From the NCBI RefSeq assembly GCF_001429785.1, contig NZ_LMJF01000012.1, positions 107,538 to 171,537 of the forward strand: a stretch of DNA of 64,000 nucleotides. Direction: 5' to 3'. Origin of the DNA: Lysobacter sp. Root916. GTDB taxonomy: Bacteria; Pseudomonadota; Gammaproteobacteria; Xanthomonadales; Xanthomonadaceae. A model generated the notes under the pieces. The model was not told where the DNA came from, ran no database searches, and was given only the letters and a program-made list of their open reading frames with translations. Position 1 is the stretch's first letter. Each line of letters opens with the position of its first letter. Below, piece after piece: positions 8,109 to 17,776 of this stretch. A program made the position numbers and the translations under genes.

Positions 8109-9047
8109 TCAGAGTGCCTTTTCCAGCTCCGGCAACAGCGTGAACAGATCGCCCACCAGGCCGATATCGGCGATCTCGAAGATCGGCGCGTCGCCGTCCT
8201 TGTTGATCGCGACGATGGTGCCCGCGTCCTTGATGCCGGTCAGGTGCTGGATCGCGCCGCTGATGCCGACCGCGACGTACAGCTCCGGGGCGATGATCTT
8301 GCCGGTCTGGCCGACCTGCAGTTCGTTGGGCACGTAGCCGGCATCGACCGCGGCGCGCGAGGCGCCGACCGCGGCGCCGAGCTTGTCGGCGAAGTCGTAG
8401 ATGATCTTGAAGTTGTCGGCCGAACCGACGCCGCGGCCGCCGGAGACGACGCGCTTGGCGCTTTGCAGGTCGGGACGATCCGACTTGCCAGCGGCCAGGC
8501 CGACGAAGCGGGTGTGGCCGGGCAGGGTCGCTTCGACCGTGGCCGCTTCGACCGCGGCGCTGCCGCCCTTGCCGGCTTCCGGCCACGAGGCGGTGCGCAC
8601 GGTGGCGACCACGGTGTGATCGGCCGGGGCTTCGACGGTGATGATCGCGTTGCCGGCGTAGATCGGACGCTTGAAGGTGTGGCTGGCGTCGACCGCCATC
8701 ACGTCGGAGACCTGGGCCACGCCGAGCAGGGCCGCGACGCAGGGCATCAGGTCCTTGCCGAAGGTGGTCGAGGGGCCGAACACGTGGCTGTAGCCGGGCG
8801 CCAGCGCGGCTACCTGCGGCGCCAGCACTTGCGCGATCGCGTTGGCGTTGGCGGGGTTGCTCACGGTCAGCACGCGCGCGACGCCGGCGATCTGCGCGGC
8901 TTCGCTTGCGATGCCGGCCGGGTCGGCGGCCAGCACCACCACGTCGATGGCGTCGGGCTTCAGCGCCAGCGCCGCGGACACGCACTTGGCGGTCGAGGCG
9001 TTGAGCTTGCCGCCCAGGTGTTCGGCAACGATCAGAACCTTGCTCAT
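8109..9047 (-). CDS. etfA: Electron transfer flavoprotein, alpha subunit
   Basis: 312 residues beginning [16 protein letters not shown], the usual EtfA N-terminus. The C-terminal FAD domain shows [14 protein letters not shown] at about residues 197-210 and [14 protein letters not shown] at about 261-274, the flavin-contacting segments of the family. With EtfB it forms the soluble heterodimer that takes electrons from acyl-CoA and other dehydrogenases and passes them to ETF-ubiquinone oxidoreductase, whose gene lies about 10 kb away at 18499. The start overlaps the etfB stop by one base (TGATG), so the two are translationally coupled. Confidence 0.95.
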   Translation of the reverse strand: MSKVLIVAEHLGGKLNASTAKCVSAALALKPDAIDVVVLAADPAGIASEAAQIAGVARVLTVSNPANANAIAQVLAPQVAALAPGYSHVFGPSTTFGKDLMPCVAALLGVAQVSDVMAVDASHTFKRPIYAGNAIITVEAPADHTVVATVRTASWPEAGKGGSAAVEAATVEATLPGHTRFVGLAAGKSDRPDLQSAKRVVSGGRGVGSADNFKIIYDFADKLGAAVGASRAAVDAGYVPNELQVGQTGKIIAPELYVAVGISGAIQHLTGIKDAGTIVAINKDGDAPIFEIADIGLVGDLFTLLPELEKAL

Positions 9048-9793
9048 CACAGCAACCCCTTCTGCTTCAGTGCGGCGACCAGTTCGGCCGCGTCCTTGAC
9101 CATCACGCCACGGCTGCGCTTCGGCGGCGGCGCGTAATGGGTGGTCTTGAGGGTGTCGCCGGTGTCCACGCCGAGGTCGGCGAAGGCGATGGACTCCATC
9201 GGCTTGCTCTTGGCCTTCATGATGTCGGGCAGCTTGATGAAGCGCGGCTCGTTGAGGCGCAGGTCGGTGGTGACAACGGCCGGCAGATCGACTTCCAGCG
9301 TTTCCAGGCCGGCGTCGACTTCGCGCGTGACCGTGGCCTTGCCGTCGGCGACCTCGAGCTTGGAGGCGAAGGTGGCCTGCGGGCGGCCCCACAAGGTCGC
9401 CAGCATCTGGCCGGTCTGGTTGGCGTCGTCGTCGATCGCCTGCTTGCCCAGGATCACCAGGTCCGGCTGTTCCTTCTCGATCAGCTTGAGCAGGGTGCGC
9501 GCGGCGGTGAGCGGCTGGATCGGCTGGTCGCTGACGACGTGGATGGCGCGGTTCGCGCCCATCGCCAGGCCGTTGCGCAGATGCGCCTGGGCGTCGGCGG
9601 GACCAATCGTGGCGACCACGACCTCGGTCGCGATGCCCTTGTCGCGCAGCCGCAGCGCTTCTTCCAGCGCGATCTCATCGAAGGGATTGGCCGACAGCTT
9701 GACGCCGTCGGTGACCACGCCGGAACCATCCGGCTTGACCTGAATGCGGACGTTGTAGTCCACCACGCGCTTGTAGCCGACGAGGATCTTCAT
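9047..9793 (-). CDS. etfB: Electron transfer flavoprotein, beta subunit
   Basis: 248 residues beginning MKILVGYKRVVDYNVRI, standard for EtfB. Segments NPFDEIALEEALRLRDKG (about 37-54), MGANRAIHV and IDDDANQTGQMLA belong to the AMP-binding fold that holds the dimer together. The C-terminal arm ending near LVAALKQKG is typical. Cytoplasmic; partner of EtfA, which follows directly. The gene leads a two-gene operon closed by the terminator at 8061-8087. Upstream 171 nt (9794-9964) hold no gene and should contain the promoter. Confidence 0.95.
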   Translation of the reverse strand: MKILVGYKRVVDYNVRIQVKPDGSGVVTDGVKLSANPFDEIALEEALRLRDKGIATEVVVATIGPADAQAHLRNGLAMGANRAIHVVSDQPIQPLTAARTLLKLIEKEQPDLVILGKQAIDDDANQTGQMLATLWGRPQATFASKLEVADGKATVTREVDAGLETLEVDLPAVVTTDLRLNEPRFIKLPDIMKAKSKPMESIAFADLGVDTGDTLKTTHYAPPPKRSRGVMVKDAAELVAALKQKGLL

Positions 9794-9964
9794 CGTGCGG
9801 GGGTTCCTTGGGGGTGCCCGTTGGGGGGTGCGCGGCCCGGGGGCCGAGAACCGCCAATTCTAGCGGAGACCGTTCGCGGGCGCAGGGGGCGGAACGGCCG
9901 GTGGCAGGCGCCGGGCGGCCGAAATGCGCCCAGCGTGCAGGCAACGTGCGCCGATCCGTACGAA

Positions 9965-10777
9965 TTACGCGGCCGGCGTGCGGTCCGCCACGGTCAGGAT
10001 CTGGCGCCCGCGCCAGTCCGCGCCCGGCGCCAGCGACAGCGGCATGGCGACTGCGGCGGCTTCGATGCAGACGAAGCGCGCGTGCTCGCCCGCGCCCAGA
10101 TCGTCCAGGCCGGCGGCGAGCGCGGCGCCCGGGTTCCAGACCACGGTGTCGGCATAACCTTCGGCGTCGATGCGCAAGCCGCGTTCGCCGTCGAGCAGAT
10201 GCAGACCGCCGGCGATGTCGGGGTAGAGGCGGTCGAGCTCGCCGTCGAAGCGCAGGTCGTGTTCGCGCTGGACGGCGGAGGCGCCGGCGCGGGTGGCGTC
10301 GGCGTAGGCGCGTCCTTCCAATCCTTGAACGCGCGCGCCGGCCAGGTCGTCCACGCCTAGATACGTGTGCAAGGCAGCGGTGAAGGCGAAGATCTCTGCG
10401 CCGGTGTTGCGCACCTGCAGCGCGATCGCCAAGGCATCGGCGCCCAGTTCCACCGTCAACTCGGCCTGGAATGCATAAGGCCACGACGCGCGCGTGTCGG
10501 CGTCGTCGCGCAGCACGAAGCGGCCCGCGCCCGCCTGCGACCACTCGCGCACGCGCGCGAAGCCGTGACGCGGGCCGGGCCCGCGGTCGGAGAACTGCGG
10601 AAAGATCACCGGCACGCCGCCGCGGATGGCCTGGCCCGGCGCGAAGCGCGCGCGCGGGCTCAGGTACAGGCGCTCGCGGCCGCGGCAGGTCCAGGACAGC
10701 AGCTGTCCGCCGTGCAGGGCCACCTGCGCGCTGGCGCCGTCCGGCCCCTGCAGGCGCACCGACGGGGCGCCGTTCAC
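9965..10777 (-). CDS. Glucose-6-phosphate 1-epimerase-like D-hexose-6-phosphate mutarotase (YeaD family)
   Basis: 270 residues. The aldose-1-epimerase fold is shown by GGVPVIFPQFSDRGPGPRHG (about residues 53-72), which matches the GG.P..WP.FG...HGF signature of YeaD proteins, and by the substrate-site Glu/Asp segment near FVCIEAAAVAMP at the C-terminus. It would interconvert alpha and beta anomers of hexose 6-phosphates in the cytoplasm. It diverges from xanB, which makes a mannose nucleotide, so a link to sugar supply is possible but unproven. The start at 10777 gives a normal-length N-terminus. Confidence 0.83.
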   Translation of the reverse strand: MNGAPSVRLQGPDGASAQVALHGGQLLSWTCRGRERLYLSPRARFAPGQAIRGGVPVIFPQFSDRGPGPRHGFARVREWSQAGAGRFVLRDDADTRASWPYAFQAELTVELGADALAIALQVRNTGAEIFAFTAALHTYLGVDDLAGARVQGLEGRAYADATRAGASAVQREHDLRFDGELDRLYPDIAGGLHLLDGERGLRIDAEGYADTVVWNPGAALAAGLDDLGAGEHARFVCIEAAAVAMPLSLAPGADWRGRQILTVADRTPAA

Positions 10778-10911
10778 GCCGCCTCCGGGGCCGGACGGCG
10801 AGGCTGGGTGACTGCTACCTGAGCGACGGCCCGTACCGACGCGCCGCCAAGCGGGCGGCGCGCGGCTCCGATCCGGTACCCTTCACGACGTAACCCCAGT
10901 GCGGAGTCGAA
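10778..10911. promoter_or_regulatory. Divergent promoter region between the mutarotase gene and xanB
   Basis: 134 nt between two divergent starts, so promoters for both directions are expected. The xanB start has a clear ribosome site (GGAG, 6 nt before ATG 10912). No operator-like repeat or convincing sigma-70 boxes were found. Confidence 0.4.
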
Positions 10912-12324
10912 ATGCTTCACCCGGTCATCCTCAGCGGCGGCAGCGGAACCCGATTGTGGCCGCTTTCGCGACAGAACCAACCCAAGCAGTTCCTGTCGCT
11001 GATCGGGGACCATTCGCTGTTCCAGGAAACCGTGCTGCGCGCGAGCAAGCTGCCCGATGCGCAGGCCCCGATCACGGTCTGCGCCGACGACCACCGTTTC
11101 ATGGTCGGCGAGCAGTTGCAGGCGATCGGCGTGCGCAGCGGCGGCATCCTGCTGGAGCCGGTCGCGCGCAGCACCGCGCCGGCGATCGCGGCCGCGGCCC
11201 TGCACGCGCTGGTCGGCGACCCCGACGCGCTGCTGCTGGTGCTGCCGGCCGATCATCTGATCGAGGACGAAGCCGCCTTCCGCGACGCCGTGAGCGCGGC
11301 GCTGCGGCTGGGCCGCGAGGACTGGCTGGTGGCCTTCGGCATCCGCCCCGACTACGCCGAAACCGGCTACGGCTACATCCTGCGTGGCGACGGGCTGGGC
11401 GCGGACGGCTATCGCATCGAGCGCTTCGTCGAGAAGCCCGACCAGGCCACCGCCGAACGCTATCTCGCCGAGGGTACCTACGCCTGGAACTCGGGCATGT
11501 TCCTGTTCCGCGCGCGCAGCTATCTGGACGAACTGGCGCGGCTGGCGCCGGCGATCCACGCCGCCGCCCAGGCCGCGTTCGCCAGCGCCGGCACCGACCT
11601 GGATTTCCTGCGCCTGGGCCATGACGCGTTCGCGGCCAGTCCCAGCGATTCGATCGACTACGCGGTGATGGAGAAAACCGACCGCGCCGCGGTGGTGCCG
11701 GTGAGCTGCGGCTGGAGCGACATCGGCTCCTGGTCCTCGCTGTGGTCGGTGGCCGAGCGCGACGCCGACGGCAACCGCCACGAAGGCGACGTGATCTCGG
11801 TCGACACCCGCGACAGCCTGGTGCGCGCGTCCGACCGCCGCATGATCGCGACCCTGGGCGTCGAGGATCTGGTCATCGTCGATACCGCCGACGCCACCCT
11901 GGTCGCGCGCAAGGATCGGGTCCAGGACGTCAAGATCATCGTCGACCGGCTCAAGGCCGCCGGCCGCCAGGAACACCTGTTCCACCGCAAGGTCTACCGG
12001 CCCTGGGGCAGCTACGATTCGATCGGCGTGGGCGAACGCTTCCAGGTCAAGAAGATCGTGGTCAAGCCCGGCGCCGCGCTCAGTCTGCAGAAGCATCAGC
12101 ACCGCGCCGAGCATTGGATCGTGGTCTCCGGCGTGGCCGAGGTCACCTGCGACGACAAGGTGTTCGAGCTGCGCGAGAACGAGAGCACCTACATCCCGCG
12201 CGGCAGCGTGCACCGCCTGCGCAACCGCGGCAGCGAACCGGTCGAGTTGATCGAAGTGCAGTCCGGCGGCTACCTGGGCGAGGACGACATCGTCCGGCTT
12301 GAGGACGTATACGGGCGCTCTTGA
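10912..12324 (+). CDS. xanB: Bifunctional mannose-1-phosphate guanylyltransferase / mannose-6-phosphate isomerase
   Basis: 470 residues, the usual size of XanB/AlgA/ManC type II enzymes. The N-terminal nucleotidyltransferase domain opens ILSGGSGTRLWPLSRQNQPK (about 5-24). From about residue 350 a cupin phosphomannose isomerase domain follows, with YRPWGSYDSIG, KPGAALSLQKHQHRAEHW and the metal-site segment ESTYIPRGSVHRL. It makes GDP-mannose from mannose 6-phosphate for exopolysaccharide, LPS or O-antigen. In xanthomonads xanB is linked to xanthan and LPS synthesis. A long hairpin covers its stop codon (12304-12339). It converges on the ATP-grasp gene downstream. Confidence 0.93.
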   Translation: MLHPVILSGGSGTRLWPLSRQNQPKQFLSLIGDHSLFQETVLRASKLPDAQAPITVCADDHRFMVGEQLQAIGVRSGGILLEPVARSTAPAIAAAALHALVGDPDALLLVLPADHLIEDEAAFRDAVSAALRLGREDWLVAFGIRPDYAETGYGYILRGDGLGADGYRIERFVEKPDQATAERYLAEGTYAWNSGMFLFRARSYLDELARLAPAIHAAAQAAFASAGTDLDFLRLGHDAFAASPSDSIDYAVMEKTDRAAVVPVSCGWSDIGSWSSLWSVAERDADGNRHEGDVISVDTRDSLVRASDRRMIATLGVEDLVIVDTADATLVARKDRVQDVKIIVDRLKAAGRQEHLFHRKVYRPWGSYDSIGVGERFQVKKIVVKPGAALSLQKHQHRAEHWIVVSGVAEVTCDDKVFELRENESTYIPRGSVHRLRNRGSEPVELIEVQSGGYLGEDDIVRLEDVYGRS

Positions 12325-12339
12325 GCGTCCGTATACGTC
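12304..12339. terminator. Long palindrome spanning the xanB stop codon
   Basis: GACGTATACGG pairs with CCGTATACGTC, and inside it CGCTC pairs with GAGCG, with one G/T mismatch between the two stems and a 2-nt TT loop: about 16 paired bases covering the last codons and the stop. There is no T-run on either strand. It sits between convergent genes, so a bidirectional terminator or an mRNA 3' stabiliser are both plausible. Confidence 0.55.
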
Positions 12340-12384
12340 TGGTAGGCGTAGCGTTCCTGAGGCGCCCGTGATTCGCGTACGCGC

Positions 12385-13296
12385 TTAGTTCGTCGCGCCC
12401 AGGCGTTCGCGCAGGCGCGCGACGAAACGGTCGGCGCTGCCGTCGGCGTAAGGGAAGAACAGCGACGGCTCGCACAGTTCCAGTTCCAGCAGGCGCGGCG
12501 TGCCGTCGGCGTCGCGGATCAGATCCACGCGCGCATAAGCCAGCGGCGCCTCCAGCTTCAGCGCATCGCGCGCGGCCGCCAGCACCGCCTGCGCCAGCGC
12601 GTGCTCGTCCTGGCCGGGCTCGCGCGCGACGATCTGTTCGGGCACGAGCGCGGTGCCGTTGCCGCTGTCGTCGGGACGCAACAGCGCGCCCTTGCGGATC
12701 GCATGGCTGTAGTCGCCGTCGAAATACAGCAGGGCGGTTTCGCCGTCGCGATCGACCGAGGCCAGGTAGGGCTGCAGCAGCACGCTGCGGCCGGCGTCGA
12801 GCAGGCGCGCGATGTGGTTGGCGGCGGCGAACTCCTGCGAGCGCGCATACCGTTGCGTATCGCGCGAACCGGCGCTGACCGTGGGCTTGACCACGAACTC
12901 GGCGGCCCCGGCGTGCTCGGCCAGGAAGGCCTGCAGCGCGGGCAGGGGCTCGGCCTCGGGTTCGACGAAGGCACTGGGCACCACCGCCACGCCGCGCGCG
13001 GCCAGGTCGGCCAGGTAGTGCTTGTCGGTGTTCCAGCGCACCACCGGCAAGGGATTGAGCAGGCGCGACTGCGCGGCCACGCGCTCGCACCAGGCCAGGA
13101 ATTCCGGCAGGCGCTCGGTGTAGTCCCAGGGCGAGCGCAGCAGCGCAGCGTCGTAGCGTGTCCAGGCCACGCTGGGGTCGTCCCAGGCGCGCACCTCGGC
13201 GGCCAGGCCGGCGCGGGCGCAGGCCTCGATCAGCGGCACCATATCGGTGTCGGTTCCGGTAGCGGCGATGGCGGTGACCAGGGCGATTTTGCTCAT
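12385..13296 (-). CDS. ATP-grasp domain protein of unknown substrate
   Basis: 303 residues. The N-terminus [20 protein letters not shown] resembles a Rossmann-like pre-ATP-grasp fold. Conserved ATP-grasp features are the central lysine segment [15 protein letters not shown] (about residues 146-160), the strand ..[14 protein letters not shown].. that holds the adenine, and the metal-binding end [28 protein letters not shown], here noted by its RVDL and ELELCEPS parts. This layout is like the RimK/glutathione synthetase group, which ligates a carboxylate to an amine. The substrate cannot be deduced, and the gene stands alone between convergent xanB and divergent scoA. Confidence 0.75.
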   Translation of the reverse strand: MSKIALVTAIAATGTDTDMVPLIEACARAGLAAEVRAWDDPSVAWTRYDAALLRSPWDYTERLPEFLAWCERVAAQSRLLNPLPVVRWNTDKHYLADLAARGVAVVPSAFVEPEAEPLPALQAFLAEHAGAAEFVVKPTVSAGSRDTQRYARSQEFAAANHIARLLDAGRSVLLQPYLASVDRDGETALLYFDGDYSHAIRKGALLRPDDSGNGTALVPEQIVAREPGQDEHALAQAVLAAARDALKLEAPLAYARVDLIRDADGTPRLLELELCEPSLFFPYADGSADRFVARLRERLGATN

Positions 13297-13411
13297 GCTT
13301 CGAGTCTAACGTCGCCACCCATCCCGGCACGAGTGACCATTGCCCTAAGGTCCGGTGGGGCCGGGCGGGCTGGCGCGCTAAACTGCGCCCATCCCGTACA
13401 GGAGTTCCCCC

Positions 13412-14149
13412 ATGGCCGAGGCCATTGCCGCGACGCCCAGCGCCGGCGCCGCGAAGAACAAAGTGTTCCCCAATGCCGACGAAGCGCTGCGCGGACTGGT
13501 CGCGGACGGCCAGACCCTGGCGGTCGGCGGCTTCGGCCTGTGCGGCATTCCCGAGGCCCTGATCGCGGCACTGCGCGACAGCGGCGTCAAGGGCCTGACG
13601 GCGATTTCCAACAACGCCGGCGTCGACGGTTTCGGCCTGGGTCTGCTGCTGGAAACGCGCCAGATCCGCAAGATGATTTCGTCCTACGTCGGCGAGAACA
13701 AGGAATTCGAACGCCAGTTCCTGTCCGGCGAACTCGAGCTCGAGTTCAACCCGCAGGGCACCCTGGCCGAGCGCCTGCGCGCCGGCGGCGCCGGCATCCC
13801 GGCGTTCTACACCCGCACCGGCTACGGCACCGTGGTCGCCGACGGCAAGGAGACGCGCGAGTTCGACGGCCACCACTACGTGATGGAAACCGCGCTCAAG
13901 GCCGACGTCTCGCTGGTCAAGGCCTGGAAGGCCGACAAGGCCGGCAACCTGGTGTTCCGCAAGACCGCGCGCAACTTCAATCCGGCCTGCGCGATGGCGG
14001 GCAAGGTCTGCGTGGCCGAAGTCGAGGAAATCGTCGAGATCGGCGCGATCGATCCCGATCACGTGCACCTGCCCGGCATCTACGTCGATCGCATCGTGCT
14101 CAACGCCGCGCCCGAGAAGCGCATCGAGCAGCGCACCGTGCGCGCCTGA
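13412..14149 (+). CDS. scoA: 3-oxoacid CoA-transferase, subunit A
   Basis: 245 residues with an AGGAG ribosome site before ATG 13412. The CoA-transferase family I signature appears as [16 protein letters not shown] (about residues 36-51), followed by [15 protein letters not shown]. It pairs with the next gene to form a succinyl-CoA:3-oxoacid transferase, moving CoA from succinyl-CoA to acetoacetate in ketone-body or leucine breakdown. In Xanthomonas the homologous pair has been named lpsI/lpsJ because of its position near LPS genes. A spacer of 53 nt with an AAGGA site separates it from scoB. Confidence 0.92.
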   Translation: MAEAIAATPSAGAAKNKVFPNADEALRGLVADGQTLAVGGFGLCGIPEALIAALRDSGVKGLTAISNNAGVDGFGLGLLLETRQIRKMISSYVGENKEFERQFLSGELELEFNPQGTLAERLRAGGAGIPAFYTRTGYGTVVADGKETREFDGHHYVMETALKADVSLVKAWKADKAGNLVFRKTARNFNPACAMAGKVCVAEVEEIVEIGAIDPDHVHLPGIYVDRIVLNAAPEKRIEQRTVRA

Positions 14150-14202
14150 CGCGCACCCAGTACCGACGACTCGACGCTTACGACTCTTTCAAGGAATTCG
14201 AC

Positions 14203-14838
14203 ATGGCTTGGACCCGCGATCAAATGGCGCAACGCGCCGCGCAGGAACTCACCGACGGCGCCTACGTCAACCTCGGCATCGGCTTGCCGACGCTGGTGGC
14301 CAACTTCATCCCCGAGGGCATGGACGTGTGGCTGCAGTCCGAGAACGGCCTGCTCGGCATCGGCCCGTTCCCGAGCGAGGCCGAGGTCGACGCCGACCTC
14401 ATCAACGCCGGCAAGCAGACCGTGACCGCGCGCGCCGGCGCCAGCTACTTCGGCAGCCACGACAGCTTCGCGATGATCCGCGGCGGCCACATCGACCTGG
14501 CGATCCTGGGCGCGATGCAGGTCACCGACAAGGGCGATCTGGCCAACTGGATGGTGCCCGGCAAGATGGTCAAGGGCATGGGCGGGGCGATGGATCTGGT
14601 GGCCGGCGTGAAGCGCGTGGTGGTGCTGATGGAGCACAGCGCCAAGAACGGCGAGCACAAGATCCTGCCCGAGTGCACCCTGCCGCTGACCGGGCTGGGC
14701 GTGGTCAACCGCATCATCACCGAACTGGCGGTGATGGACGTGACCGAGGACGGCCTGGTGCTGGTGGAAAGCGCGCCGGGCGTGAGCGAGGACGAGCTGC
14801 GCGAAAAGACCGGCGTGGCGTTCAAGCGCGCCGCCTGA
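14203..14838 (+). CDS. scoB: 3-oxoacid CoA-transferase, subunit B
   Basis: 211 residues, ATG 14203 with AAGGA upstream. The catalytic glutamate that carries the CoA thioester lies in [13 protein letters not shown] at about residues 43-55, and [14 protein letters not shown] and [12 protein letters not shown] are family hallmarks. It works as a heterodimer or heterotetramer with ScoA in the cytoplasm. Codon use matches its neighbours. The gene converges on the alpha/beta hydrolase gene and is followed by a GC-rich hairpin near 14901. Confidence 0.93.
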   Translation: MAWTRDQMAQRAAQELTDGAYVNLGIGLPTLVANFIPEGMDVWLQSENGLLGIGPFPSEAEVDADLINAGKQTVTARAGASYFGSHDSFAMIRGGHIDLAILGAMQVTDKGDLANWMVPGKMVKGMGGAMDLVAGVKRVVVLMEHSAKNGEHKILPECTLPLTGLGVVNRIITELAVMDVTEDGLVLVESAPGVSEDELREKTGVAFKRAA

Positions 14839-14900
14839 GGCGCGCGTCCGCCGCCTGCGGCGACGCCCCTGAGGCATCGCCGCCGGTCACGGACGAAGGC

Positions 14901-14923
14901 GAAACCGGGCGCTGCGCCCGGTT
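14901..14923. terminator. GC-rich hairpin between convergent scoB and hydrolase genes
   Basis: AACCGGGCG and CGCCCGGTT form a near-continuous stem, ending 5 nt before the minus-strand stop at 14928. On the minus strand it is followed by TTTCGCC, a weak T-run. It probably ends the hydrolase transcript and may act both ways. Confidence 0.6.
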
Positions 14924-14927
14924 CGCA

Positions 14928-16223
14928 TCAACGGGATTCGATGAAGTCGCGCATCTGCGGGAAGTAGTTCGCGGGTTGGCGCGTGGACAGGCGGCTGCCG
15001 TCGGCGGCCACTTCGAATTCGTACATGCCGTGCTCGGCATGCGGGAACACAGTGAGGCGGATCGGCGCGCCGGCCTTGGCCAATGCGGTGAGGCGGCGCA
15101 CGGTCTCCGCGCTGGGCGCGTCGATGTCTTGCGCGCCCAACAGCCACAGCTGCGGCGTGCGCAGATTGCGCAGCACCGGTAGGGCGTCGTAGTCCAGGGA
15201 CGCGCCCGGAAACAGCGTTGGGCCCACGCTGCGCAGTTCAGCCTCGGGTTTTTCCAGAATGAAGTAGCTGACGTTGCCGCGCACGAACTTGAACCAGGGT
15301 TCGGCGCCATAGCGCTGCTTGATCCGGGCCACCTGCTCGTAGCCTTCGCGGAAATCGCTCTCCAGCACCGCGGCGGTGGCGTCGGCCACCTGCATGGCCT
15401 TGGCGACCACGTCGGGGCCGTAGCCGCGACGCGTCATGTCCAATTCGATCGCGGCGCGGTCCTCGTCCAGCGGCGACACCGCCAGGCCGAAACTGACGAT
15501 CACGAAATCCGCCGGTTCGATCTGCGCCGCCAGCGGCGCCACCCAACCGCCCTGGCTGCCGGCCTGATAACCCATCTTGCCGGCGCGCGCGCCGGCCAGC
15601 CGACGCGCTTCGCGCAAGGCGGCGATCGCGTCGTTGGCCAAGGTGAGGAAGTTCTGGGTGTAGCGCCCGCCGGATGCGCCGGTGCCGCGCTTGTCGTAGA
15701 CGAAGGCGCCGATGCCTTCGGACGGGAACTGGCGCTGCAGCGCGTAGTAGTCGCGCGCCGAATCGCGTTCGGAGCCGTGCACCAGCACCACGATCGGCAC
15801 CCTGCTTTTGCCCGGCGGCAGCACCAGACGACCGGACAGGGTTGCGCCGCCGGACTGGAAGCGCGTCTCGGTCACGTCGAACGCGAGCCGCTGGCCTTCG
15901 ACGCGGTCGAAGGCGATGCGGCCGGCGGCGCAGTCGCGCAAGGCGATCTGGTGGCCATCGGCGCGTTCGGTCCAGCCTCGCGTGCTCGACCAGTCGCCCG
16001 GCGCGGCCCAGCTCAGCTTGCCGCTGGTGCCGTCCTTCATGCGCCAGCGGTAGTGCGATTCGTCGGACACCGCGATATCGACGTCGCGGCCGTCGCTCAG
16101 GCGGTAGCTGCCGATGCAGCTCTTGTCGGTCGGCTCGGCGGCGGACGCGGGCAGCAGGGCGCTCGCGGCCAGCAGCGCGCACAGGGCGAGGCCGCGGCGG
16201 AGGAGGGAGGGGGCGTTATCCAT
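14928..16223 (-). CDS. Secreted alpha/beta hydrolase
   Basis: 431 residues. A signal peptide (LLRRGLALCALLAASALLPA, cut near ASA-AEP) directs it to the periplasm or beyond. About 100 residues of beta-rich N-terminal region precede an alpha/beta hydrolase fold: the oxyanion turn VLVHGSERDS, nucleophile elbow AGSQGGWVAP with Ser, acid segment LLGAQDIDAPS, and the catalytic His in FPHAEHGMYEF. Such proteins are annotated as esterases, peptidases or lipases; the substrate is not evident. It diverges from the MocR regulator at 16339, which may control it. Confidence 0.85.
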   Translation of the reverse strand: MDNAPSLLRRGLALCALLAASALLPASAAEPTDKSCIGSYRLSDGRDVDIAVSDESHYRWRMKDGTSGKLSWAAPGDWSSTRGWTERADGHQIALRDCAAGRIAFDRVEGQRLAFDVTETRFQSGGATLSGRLVLPPGKSRVPIVVLVHGSERDSARDYYALQRQFPSEGIGAFVYDKRGTGASGGRYTQNFLTLANDAIAALREARRLAGARAGKMGYQAGSQGGWVAPLAAQIEPADFVIVSFGLAVSPLDEDRAAIELDMTRRGYGPDVVAKAMQVADATAAVLESDFREGYEQVARIKQRYGAEPWFKFVRGNVSYFILEKPEAELRSVGPTLFPGASLDYDALPVLRNLRTPQLWLLGAQDIDAPSAETVRRLTALAKAGAPIRLTVFPHAEHGMYEFEVAADGSRLSTRQPANYFPQMRDFIESR

Positions 16224-16338
16224 GGTCTAGGTTGGGCCGAAGGCAGGGAGAGGGAGCCGCGGCATCACGCCGCAGGTACTTTTTACCCCTGGCGACCAGT
16301 ACAGTACCGATACACTTTCCGCGCCTGGGGCCGATACG
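16224..16338 (+). promoter_or_regulatory. Divergent promoter region with a GTAC-rich motif, candidate MocR binding site
   Basis: 115 nt between the divergent hydrolase and mocR-type genes. At 16296-16313 the sequence ACCAGTACAGTACCGATAC holds overlapping AGTAC repeats about 30 nt before the GTG start. Short direct repeats at this position are common for MocR autoregulation. The binding claim is inferred from position and repetition only. Confidence 0.4.
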
Positions 16339-17709
16339 GTGTCCGTGCCTTCCAAACCTCGCCCGCCCGGCCTGAGCCGGGTCGAAGACTGCGTGCGCTG
16401 GGCGCGCCGGCGCATCGAGGGCGAGGTGCTGCGGCCGGGCATGCGCCTGCCTTCGGTGCGCGCGTTGGCGCGCCAACGCGGGGTGTCGCCGTTCACCGTG
16501 GTCGAGGCCTACGAACGCCTGGTCGCCGATGGTTATCTGGAAGCCCGCCGCGGTTCGGGATTCTACGTGCGCGAGCGCGCGGTCGCGGTGCCCGCGTCGG
16601 AACCGCCGGCGGGATCGGTGATCGATCTGGATTGGCTGATGCAGAACATGCTCGAAAGCGGCGCCGCGCAGGGGCCGGGACTGGGCGTGCTGCCGGCGTC
16701 GTGGCTGGACGGCGCGCAACTGGGCGCGGCGATCCGCGCGCTGGGGCGCGAGGGGCGCTGGCTGGACAGCGGCAAGCCGCACGGCTACGGGCCCTTGCGC
16801 TCCCTGTTGCAGCAGCGCCTGGCCGAGCTGGACATCCTGGCCCAGCCCGATCAGATCGTGCTGACCACCGGCGTCGCGCATGCGCTGAATCTGGTGCTCG
16901 CGGCCCTGGTCAAACCCGGCGATGCGGTGCTGACCTTGGACCCGTGCTGGTTCGGCGCGCTCGGCATCGTGGCCGCGCACGGCGCGCGCGTGGTGGGCAT
17001 CGCCTGCGGCGCCGACGGCCCGGATCTGGCCGAACTGGAGCGGCGGATGGCGCAGGAGCGGCCGCGCCTGATGGTGCTGAGCACCGCCGCGCGCAATCCG
17101 ACCGGGCTATCGCTGCCGGAGAGCATCGTGGTGCGCATCCTCGCGCTGGCCGCGCGCCACGATGTGACCGTGTTCGAGGACGACGTCTACGCCGATCTGT
17201 GCGGCTCGCGGGTGACGCGCGCGGCGGCGCTGGATCGGCTTGATCGCGTGGTCTATGCCGGCAGTTTCTCCAAGACCTTGGCGGCGAACGTGCGCGTCGG
17301 CTACCTGGCCGCCAACGCCGAACTCGCGCGCAAGCTGACCAACGCCAAGATCCTGACCGGCTTCACCACGCCCGAGCTCAACGAGCGGCTGGTGCACAAA
17401 CTGTTGGCCGAGCGCCGTTACGACAAGCACGTCGAAGGCCTGCGCGAACGCCTCGCGGGTCAGCGCGAGCTGGCCAAGCGCCTGTTCGCGGCCGCAGGCG
17501 TCGAGATCCTCGGCGACCCGGCCGACGGCATGTTCCTGTGGGCGGACATGCGCGCCGACACCAATCAACTGGCGATGCGCTGCCGCGAGCAGGGCATCCT
17601 GATCGCGCCGGGCAGTCTGTTCACCGCGCAGCAGGCGCCGAGCACCTGGATGCGGTTCAACGTCACCGCGCAGGTGGACAAGCGCATGCGTGATTTATTG
17701 TTCGCTTGA
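16339..17709 (+). CDS. MocR/GntR-family transcriptional regulator with aminotransferase-like domain
   Basis: 456 residues from a GTG start. Residues about 13-80 form a GntR winged helix-turn-helix (RLPSVRALARQRGVSPFTVV). The rest is a fold-type I aminotransferase-like domain with HGYGPLRSLLQQRL, ARNPTGLSLPES (about 253-264) and the PLP-lysine segment YAGSFSKTLAANVRVGYLA, in which the Lys is intact. These regulators sense PLP or an amine ligand. It is transcribed divergently from the secreted hydrolase, the nearest likely target besides itself. Effector unknown. Confidence 0.92.
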   Translation: MSVPSKPRPPGLSRVEDCVRWARRRIEGEVLRPGMRLPSVRALARQRGVSPFTVVEAYERLVADGYLEARRGSGFYVRERAVAVPASEPPAGSVIDLDWLMQNMLESGAAQGPGLGVLPASWLDGAQLGAAIRALGREGRWLDSGKPHGYGPLRSLLQQRLAELDILAQPDQIVLTTGVAHALNLVLAALVKPGDAVLTLDPCWFGALGIVAAHGARVVGIACGADGPDLAELERRMAQERPRLMVLSTAARNPTGLSLPESIVVRILALAARHDVTVFEDDVYADLCGSRVTRAAALDRLDRVVYAGSFSKTLAANVRVGYLAANAELARKLTNAKILTGFTTPELNERLVHKLLAERRYDKHVEGLRERLAGQRELAKRLFAAAGVEILGDPADGMFLWADMRADTNQLAMRCREQGILIAPGSLFTAQQAPSTWMRFNVTAQVDKRMRDLLFA

Positions 17710-17776
17710 GCGAGCTTCCGCGGCGGGCTGCTCGAGCGATGCGTCTCGTATCCCGGCGAGCAGGGCAGCGGTCGCG

